Below the pieces are notes generated by a model that worked only from the letters and a program-made list of their open reading frames with translations, made no database searches and was not told the DNA's origin. Shown piece after piece: positions 56,458-64,000 of a stretch of 64,000 bases of DNA. Position 1 is the first letter of the stretch, and each line of letters starts with the position of its first letter. A program made the translations under genes and the position numbers. Source of the stretch: Bolinopsis microptera (taxonomy: Eukaryota > Ctenophora > Tentaculata > Lobata > Bolinopsidae); contig NC_087084.1 of the NCBI RefSeq assembly GCF_026151205.1, positions 15,578,322 to 15,642,321 of the forward strand, read 5' to 3'.

Positions 56458-59400
56458 CTACATATCAGCAATGTTAGGTTTAGAAGAGACAGAGCTGGAA
56501 CAAGGGAAGAGCCAGAACAACTTGTTTCCTCTCCCAAATATGCGGAGCAGAGTCACGTGCACTCCCTCCTCTGCTCTAGTGACGAACATCACCTGCAGAT
56601 ACAGAGATATTTATGTTGTCATGGTAACAGTAGTGTTATCATGGTAACAGTAGTGTTGTCATGGTAACAGTAGTGTTGTCATGGTAACAGTAGTGTTGTC
56701 ATGGTAACATAGTATTTAGATTTAATTTGATTGATTGCTGGTTGGGGACCAGCTTTGCTTACTGGCCAATGTTTACTTCAAATATATACTATTATAGAAA
56801 CAAAATTAATGTAAAAAAGTAGCACAAAATACTTAATAACTCCCAATCTCTATATGACTGATAAATGATAAATGTGATTATTAATTAGGCAATATGTTAA
56901 AAGATAAAATATAAGTTATATAGAAATATAGAGATATTTGCTATATGGGACATAGACTTTTAGTTTTATATAAAACTAGGAGTATGTTTGCTATAATATA
57001 ACTTAAAATACTTAATGTTAAAGAGTAAACCTCTTTATAGAGAAAGTAAGCTAGGATAAGGAGAGAACTGAGACTCAGACCACAGCAGATAACACTGAAA
57101 CAATTTAATTAGTTTACATAATATTATCATAATCTATCAATTTAATCTTATATTTGATCCTTCGAACAGCTGTTGAGCAATGAAACGCAAACATAATCTT
57201 AGCAAAATGAATATATTTCTTTTATCTTCAGCATTTAATCAGTCACATAATCTGAGAATATCAATGGTTAGTTTGAAAATGTCAAAAATTCTCATCAAAA
57301 ATGTAGTAAAGTCTCAAAAAATTAATTTAGCATCTCGTAAAAATGGAATAGTTTAAAATCGGAACAAAATTAATCGCATATACTATAATAATGTGGAGTC
57401 TGCAGTAGTTCATTAACCCATTAGGGACGATAGGGTCGTTTTTATGACCCACCTTTTCTAGACGAAAAACCAAATTACTAAACGCTATAACGAATCTATA
57501 GCACATATACTCAAAATTTATTGGGCTTCATTATATGTAGCCCAATAAATTTTGAGCATATATGCTATAGATTCGTTATAGCGTTTAGTAATTTGGTTTT
57601 TCGTCTAGAAAAGGTGGGTCATAAAAACGACCCTATCGTCCCTAATGGGTTAAATCAAAAAGACGCAATTCAAAAATTGATAGACTGCATATATAAACAA
57701 AAAATGGACGATTTAAAAATAAAAATAAAAATAAAATTCGGGACACCATGAAAAATTAGCTTCCAGAAACGGAATTCACATTGTTCAGGCCAAACGGATA
57801 AAGTGTCTTCAATTTGTTAATATAAAACTGTTCTGACTTTCTAATATTATCTGGGGATGTAGAACACAAAATATCAAAATGGAAACTTTCATTGAAAACA
57901 GATCTCTCCCTCAAATTATGAACTGAAAAAAGATGTGCCCCTAAAACATTCTCGTCATCAAAATCTCTGTGGCTCTCAACATTCCCCTTACTACTCGCCT
58001 CTAAAATCTCATAATATTTACTGCGATGACCATTCACACGTTGGCTGAGGCTGGTGACTGTTTTTCCCACGTATACGTTATTAACAGTACAAAGTTTGCA
58101 TGTCGCGCCGTACACAATGTTGCGTGTCTTACAGTTACCACCTTGAGTTCTGACTGAGTGTCCATTATTGGAGACCATGGACTTGCCACTAACAAGGTGA
58201 CAAGTTTGGCAGGGTCTGCCTTTCTTCTTCTCACCAGGTTTGGTGCATGGGTCAGTTGTTCTTGACTCTGAACCTAAGGCAAGCTTCTTTCTCTTGAATA
58301 AAGTGTCCTTTAAGTTAGGGGCTCGCCTGGTCACCACTTGGAGTTTAGGGATCCTCTCAGGGTTCTCACTGCTCCATGTACGGCTATTTGAGATGATGTT
58401 ACTGGCCTCTTTAGCCTTTTCCTTGGTTTCCTCATAGCCCGCACCGAATGTAACAATCCATGGTGTGAAAGAAGGGGGACCCTGATCCTTTGCCTTGTAC
58501 TGTAAAGTTCTTGGTATCGATCTGACATCACTGATGACCTCTCTCACCATATCAGTAGGATATGAAGACCGTTCAAAAAACAACTGAAGCTCTGCCAATC
58601 TCTCATCCAGCAAGACGTCATCATTGATTATCCTTCTGTATCGAAGTGCCTGTGAGAAGACTATACTCCGGAAGGTATGTCGTGGATGGAAACTTGAGAA
58701 TTCTAGATACCTGTTGGCGTCAGTAGGTTTCCTAAACAGATCTGTTGTGAGTCTCCCTCCAACAAACTTGTACTGAATGTCCAGGAACTGAGTGAACTCC
58801 GTGATTGGTTTCACTTCGTATGTAATATCTAAGCCATAGTTATCAACCATCTTACTGCGTAATGACCCTACCCATTCTTCAAAACCAATCATAGAACCTC
58901 TCCACATACCTTGGCCCGAAATATCATCCACAAACCGATCAAGGTTCTTGAGCTCCTCTGGACTAACAACCGGGTCGTAAACCAGACTCTTTAGGACAAA
59001 GAACAAAGCAATGTTACCGCAATCCACTGAATTGATACCTCCAGTGGGTACACCGTTAACGACCTCATACCAGTTGTCTGCATTCTTCAAGACTGCCGAA
59101 TCAAAACTAAGCTGTATCAGTCCCTTCAGCCAAGTCCTGAACTCCTCAGACCAATCTGGTCTACACGACTCCATAGCATCATCTAAGGCTGACATCACAA
59201 AGCTATGTTGCAGAGAATCGTATAGAGAAACAATATCAATACTGAAGCTGATCCAAGTATCGACTACTTGTCCGGAAGCTGCCAATTCCTCGAGTTTTAT
59301 GAGAGCTGCAGTTGAATCTTTAACAAGATCTATACAGTAATCCCTGGCAAGAGGTCCCAACCACTTCCAAACAACAAACTTATCTGATCTTGCAGTTACT

Positions 59401-62400
59401 CCTCTAGAGAGATCAGTCACGAATCGACTGGGTGGAATCTTTTTCTCTCTAATTTCAGTCTCAGTCAGCTTGTGAATTTTCAGTAATGGGTAACCATACG
59501 GAATATCGGGCTTGACTAGATCTGAAGTGCTCTGTGAAAGAGTGTCCCGATCAGACTTCTGAATCAAACCAACCACACACTTAGACTGTTCACCACTTAC
59601 ATACTTCCGCTCCAAACCAGATGACCACAGCTCTAACAACCTCCCTCTCAAAGATCCAGTATATCAATTTAATATATCATTATAATACTTAGTCGACCCC
59701 ACAAAATCAAAAGTCATACCTCAAAATGGTTCAACAAGTCATGTAAATTAAAGATAGATAATATTTGGAACCTAGCACAGTTAGTAGTGAGTTTCAAGCC
59801 GACACACAGTGTGTAGGTAGAGAAGACCACGCCCCAGAATAGTAGCTGGATAAGGAACTTGTGGTTCAGTACCCCTACACAAGTACACATTGCAGACCAG
59901 TGTCCTCTAGAACGCACCAAACACCTGCAAACACATTGTTAGCTATCAGTAGTGTTGTCATGGTAACAGTAGTGTTGTCATTGTAACAGTAGTGTTGTCA
60001 TGGTAACAGTAGTGTTGTCATGGTAACAGTAGTGTTGTCATGGTAACAGCAGTGTTGTCATGGTAACAGTAGTGTTGTCATGGTAACAGTAGTGTTGTCA
60101 TAGTAACAGCAGTGTTGTCATGGTAACAGTAGTGTTGTCATGGTAACAGTAGTGTTGTCATGGTAACAGTAGTGTTGTCATAGTAACGGTAGTGTTGTCA
60201 TGGTAACAGTAGTGTTGTCATGGTAACAGTAGTGTTGTCATGGTAACAGTAGTGTTGTCATGGTAACAGTAGTGTTGTCATGGTAACAGTAGTGTTGTCA
60301 TGGTAACAGTAGTGTTGTCATGGTAACAGTAGTGTTGTCATGGTAACAGTAGTGTTGTCATGGTAACAGCAGTGTTGTCATGGTAACAGCAGTGTTGTCA
60401 TGGTAACAGCAGTGTTGTCATGGTAACAGTAGTGTTGTTATGGTAACAGTAGTGTTGTTATGGTAACAGTAGTGTTGTCATGGTAACAGTAGTGCTGTTA
60501 TGGTAACAGTAGTGTTATCATGGTAACAGTAGTGTTGTCATGGTAACCGCAGTGTTATCATGGTAACAGTAGTGTTGTCATGGTAACAGTAGTGTTGTCA
60601 TGGTAACAGTAGTGTTGTCATGGTAACCGCAGTGTTATCATGGTATCAGTAGTGTTGTCATGGTATTAGTAGTGTTGTCATGGTAACCGCAGTGTTATCA
60701 TGGTAACAGTAGTGTTGTCATGGTAACAGTAGTGTTGTCATGGTAACAGTAGTGTTGTCATGGTAACCGCAGTGTTATCATGGTATCAGTAGTGTTGTCA
60801 TGGTAACAGTAGTGTTGTCATGGTAACCGCAGTGTTATCATGGTATCAGTAGTGTTGTCATGGTATTAGTAGTGTTGTCATGGTAACCGCAGTGTTATCA
60901 TGGTAACAGTAGTGTTGTTATGGTAACAGTAGTGTTATCATGGTAACAGTAGTGTTCTCATGGTAACAGTAGTGTTGTCATGGTAACCGCAGTGTTATCA
61001 TGGTAACAGTAGTGTTGTCATGGTAACCGCAGTGTTATCATGGTAACAGTAGTGTTGTTATGGTAACAGTAGTGTTATCATGGTAACAGTAGTGTTCTCA
61101 TGGTAACAGTAGTGTTGTCATGGTAACCGCAGTGTTATCATGGTAACAGTAGTGTTGTCATGGTAACCGCAGTGTTGTCATGGTATTAGTAGTGTTGTCA
61201 TGGTAACCGCAGTGTTATCATGGTAACAGTAGTGTTGTTATGGTAACAGTGGTGTTATCATGGTAACAGTAGTGTTCTCATGGTAACAGTAGTGTTGTCA
61301 TGGTAACCGCAGTGTTATCATGGTAACAGTAGTGTTGTCATGGTAACCGCAGTGTTATCATGGTAACAGTAGTGTTGTCATGGTAACCGCAGTGTTATCA
61401 TGGTAACAGTAGTGTTGTCATGGTAACCGCAGTGTTATCATGGTAACAGTAGTGTTGTCATGGTAACAGTAGTGTTGTCATGGTAACAGTAGTGTTGTCA
61501 TGGTAACCGTAGTGTTGTCATGGTATTAGTAGAACGCACCAAACACCTGACAACACATTGTTAGTTACACTGAAATCTGCCATCAGGTATCATCAAACCT
61601 GGGCAACTTAAATCAGTATTCAGTACAAACTCACTCAAACTGTTTGGAATGTTTTATTTAACCTGATCATACATTATATGTATTGATAAAGTAGGTTTTA
61701 CCCATTACAAGTTGTGCAGTGTCTCGCTGTCGGAGAAGTGAATATTGAGCAAGATTTGCACACAACCCATGAGGACTTTGTACTTAAATTCTTTGAGAGA
61801 TCTGAAATGTAAGTTACATTAATTAACAGTGTAACCATGGTAACATAATGCTGCAAAACATCCTAAAACTCTTTTGAGCCTGAACAGTAAATAATGATAT
61901 ATATAACTTTCATGTTCATGCAATTGAAAACACTGTAACATTCAGATGGATTAATTCTATTAATTGTTTCACAAACTCTCTTCCTACCTGAAAAGTCAAC
62001 TGAGATTGTGGGTTTGGGAAGAAAACCAGGTCTGATGGTAATTAATCGAAGGAAAGATGATGCAGTCAATAGAAGAAACACATTAACAAAACTGGCATGC
62101 AGTGATAATTCCAGTTCTTTTCCCTAAAAAAACCAGCATTGAAATATAAATCAGTTTTTACAACATTTCAATTTCAATAATTAATGTTTAATGTTATTTA
62201 ATGTAAACCTCAATCTGACAAGGTTTTCACTGTCCCATTACTTTATTATTTGTGCATTATTTTAACTACAGTCTAGTTACACCAGTGTTTCCAATGTTTA
62301 ATGAAACTGACAAAAAGGATTCATCTCAATTATGTACCATAGTTGTGTTATAATTATTCATAGGTAAAGCGAATTATGTTACCTGTTATTCAACTAAATA

Positions 62401-62663
62401 TTTTTTGAAAATTTAAAATGAGCTCACATCCTAGCTAAGATCTGGAATTGTTACAGCAATTTTCAGTGTTCGAAATTAGAAACAACTTATGCTGAAATTA
62501 AGGCTCAGGTGTAAGATACTAAGATGAGCACCTCCAAAAGTTTAACTATAAAACTAGAACAATCTGTTAATCTTACCTCATTGTTAACAGCAGTTAGTAA
62601 TAGCACATCGATTGATAAGAAGGCACTACACCAGTAGATTATGATAAGTAGAGCTCTTTTCAT
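56458..62663 (-). CDS. ZDHHC24-like membrane protein with a degenerate (non-catalytic) DHHC motif
   Basis: Exons: 62663-62577, 62123-61988, 61801-61702, 59924-59720, 57094-57031, 56592-56458. Start MKRALLIIIYWCSAFLSIDV (TM1), then a TM2-containing exon (FVNVFLLLTASSFL). The cysteine-rich region reads CKSCSIFTSPTARHCTTC then CLVRSRGHWSAMCTCVGVLN, then TM3 (LLFWGVVFSTYTLCVGL), TM4 (VICCGLSLSSLLILAYFLYK) and a tail with LRIFGRGNKLFWLFP, which resembles ZDHHC24 (LGPRWALVWLWPF). By position the DHHC tetrad reads RGHW: the acyl-accepting Cys is Trp. The zinc-ligand Cys are mostly kept. The join 59720/57094 does not keep frame with the obvious donor. Intron 4 contains a Penelope-like element. Confidence 0.72.
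56608..56710. repeat. 20-bp CAGTAGTGTTGTCATGGTAA repeat, five copies
   Basis: It begins right at the acceptor side of the last ZDHHC24-like exon and shares its unit with 59945-61535. Confidence 0.88.
57413..57653. mobile_element. TTAA-flanked palindromic foldback element (piggyBac-type MITE)
   Basis: Near-perfect 240-bp palindrome: the left arm starts TTAACCCATTAGGGACGATA and the right arm ends with its reverse complement. TTAA at both ends and CCC terminal bases are the hallmarks of piggyBac-type insertions. There is no coding sequence inside. It lies next to the 3' end of the Penelope-like element, in the ZDHHC24-like intron 4. Confidence 0.8.
57756..59651 (-). mobile_element. Penelope-like retroelement ORF (reverse transcriptase plus GIY-YIG endonuclease)
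   Basis: An uninterrupted frame of about 630 codons. RT motifs in order: PYGYPLLKIHK (about 52), SFSIDIVSLYDSL (motif A, about 134), GVPTGGINSVDCGN (motif B, about 200) and RFVDDISG (motif C, about 238). Then come a Cys/His linker (RPCQTCHLVSG) and a GIY-YIG nuclease (NIVYGATCKLCTVNNVYVGK, Arg at SLSQRVNGHRS). The frame has no ATG near its beginning and is preceded by a stop, so the 5' end looks truncated; the first residues of typical Penelope proteins are missing. The 3' side ends in an A/T-rich tract. It is inserted about 70 bases past the exon 4 donor, same strand as the host gene. Confidence 0.9.
59945..61535. repeat. 20-bp minisatellite CAGTAGTGTTGTCATGGTAA, about 79 copies
   Basis: The main unit alternates with the variants GTGTTATCATGGTAACCGCA and GTGTTCTCATGG in a higher-order pattern from 60540 to 61440. 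GTTGTCATGGTAAC is one base from an X-box. The array is bracketed by two copies of the exon 4 start with acceptor: 59911-59940 (real) and 61530-61560 (copy). Confidence 0.96.
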
Positions 62664-62774
62664 ACTAAGACACAAACAAAATCATTAGATCATTGAAAGT
62701 CATAAATATGACCACATATAATGTGTATGATGCATTCCCTTGGTTAGGAAGCTTATTTTATTTAAATAATAACA
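62664..62774. promoter_or_regulatory. Candidate bidirectional promoter
   Basis: Only 111 bases separate the ZDHHC24-like ATG (minus, 62663) from the first ATG of the plus-strand candidate at 62775. No strong core element was recognised. The call rests on geometry only. Confidence 0.3.
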
Positions 62775-63133
62775 ATGCCAGCTGGTAAACTGAAAAGAAC
62801 AATTGGGGTAGGTAGCCCTTTACGGTCTGCTCTCTCCAAGATCAGCCTGCTTCTCCATTTTACCGTGAAGCTTAATTTCTAGCTTTTGGAAATACGATGC
62901 AAGCACATGTTTACTAATCTTAATCTACTTTACAACTCAATAGTCCAAGTCACCATACCAATTGTACATTCCTGAGTGATGGAATAACTTTTAAGTATTT
63001 CAAATTGTTGCTATAATTCATTTGAATAAAAATTTGTTGTTTTCTTGAAAAAAAATTGTTGTTTTCTTTAACCAGGCCTTTTGGAGTTGAAAATGAGGCT
63101 GAGAATGTAGAGGAAGAGGTTTCAGAAGAGTGA
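62775..63133 (+). CDS. Fragments of an unidentified small plus-strand gene
   Basis: ATG at 62775 opens MPAGKLKRTIG and meets a good donor (GGG|GTAGGT). A terminal exon 63076-63133 follows a pyrimidine-rich acceptor (TTTCTTTAACCAG) and reads PFGVENEAENVEEEVSEE then TGA; AATAAA lies at 63187. The two pieces do not join in the favoured frame directly, so an exon is missing or one call is wrong. The acidic tail is not diagnostic. Confidence 0.35.
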
Positions 63134-63199
63134 GCTGAAAAGAAAACAAGTTTCTATTCTAATTTATTGATTATTATATTTATTGCAATAAACATATAT

Positions 63200-64000
63200 T
63201 GCAAAGAACCATGACAAGGGTATCAGACCTATATTAATCTAAGAGACGAAACAAAACGAATCATCATACAACAAATTTTAAAAATCCTGCGGCACAGGAT
63301 CCTGTTGTTTTCCTACTCTGCCTCTCCCAAACCCCTCTCTCCTTCTCCTTTCTTCAGGTTTATTCATCAATTTTTTAAATTAGATAGCAGATATATTTTC
63401 TTTCGAACGCGAATGTAGTAATGGCATTATACATTATTTGGTATCCTATGTATGTTGTGTTTAGTGTTTGCTAACTAGGTATGTGCTATATATTTTGGAG
63501 AATTTTGAGGCTCACGACGTCTCGTCCCATGGGTTGAGTTGTAAGCTGAGTATATGTTCAAATCGCCTTACTTCGTATGGTGAAACATCGACAGGTATGC
63601 CTTAACCTTTGGGACGAGTGTTTGCCCACCGGGGATCCAAAAATTTGATCACCATGAACATTACTTTGACACGTGAACTTATCAAACGACTGTAATGATT
63701 CCATTAAATTTTCTTAGTACATTTAGCTAGTTTATAGTAGATACACACGATCACAGAATAGAAGAGCACAATTGGGCTCTTTGTTCTGCGACCGTGTTTC
63801 CTCGGTGGGCCGACAGGTTTTTGTTGTGTAGTAGTGCTGGGGAAAAACACGCTTTAAATATCAATGAATGTAAATATTGTTAATTGACATTAGTGCCACA
63901 GTTTCTGTGGTAAAAACAAATTTATGGTTAAACATTATATATCGTAGAAGGGCATGATTTACGCACATCACCAAGCATCTGGATGGATAATTAACACACA
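63200..64000. other. Right end of window, nothing recognised
   Basis: AT-rich unique sequence beyond the candidate poly(A) signal. No tandem array, repeat element or convincing open frame was seen. Confidence 0.5.

Noticed and set aside
57521-57751. 76-codon plus-strand frame starting in the palindrome
   Set aside because: It runs from the foldback element into A-rich DNA and the 3' end of the Penelope-like element; composition is not protein-like.
58034-59340. Short frames on both strands inside 57756-59651
   Set aside because: They overlap the Penelope-like RT frame in other frames and have no independent support.

Overview
The window is metazoan nuclear DNA. Six protein-coding genes can be read exon by exon through conserved family sequence, and every junction listed uses GT..AG splice sites unless stated. 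The organism looks like an invertebrate animal: it carries a TRPM2-type channel with a complete-looking Nudix box, a CNRIP1 homologue, a BPNT1 homologue, a Penelope-like retroelement and a piggyBac-like foldback element. I cannot name the phylum with confidence.

Layout. 1-4811 (+): 3' part of U2SURP/SR140, a U2 snRNP-associated splicing factor. 5514-11977 (+): TSR1, 40S ribosome biogenesis, with two breaks in its reading frame. 12644-38979 (-): a TRPM2-like channel of about 28 coding exons and about 1,600 residues, with candidate alternative first exons at 40993-41263 and 42742-42786. 43590-46935: a huge 12-bp satellite. 48457-50585 (-): CNRIP1-like gene. 52638-55719 (-): BPNT1. 56458-62663 (-): a ZDHHC24-like protein that has lost the DHHC catalytic cysteine, with a Penelope-like element and a TTAA-flanked palindrome in one intron. 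62775-63133 (+): fragments of an unidentified head-to-head gene.

The dominant feature is tandem repetition, which by eye fills close to half the window. Most arrays are not random intronic satellites. Their repeat unit contains an exon edge together with its splice site, or in CNRIP1 the start codon and the stop codon, so functional gene boundaries are present in many near-identical copies. Examples are the donor of TRPM2 exon 25 (about 148 copies of 65 bp, each with a G-quadruplex motif on the sense strand), the acceptor of TRPM2 exon 11 (about 33 x 43 bp), TSR1 exon 3 donor (about 29 x 49 bp) and CNRIP1 exon 2 donor (about 27 x 44 bp). Other arrays concentrate palindromic factor-binding motifs: RFX X-box-like GTTACCATGGTAAC, E-box CACGTG, CRE TGACGTCA and CArG CCATATTAGG.

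The genes are not an operon-like set. U2SURP and TSR1 are co-oriented, TSR1 and TRPM2 converge tail to tail, and the minus-strand genes follow one another. Exon coordinates were worked out by hand from splice consensus, frame and family similarity; no search or transcript data were available.
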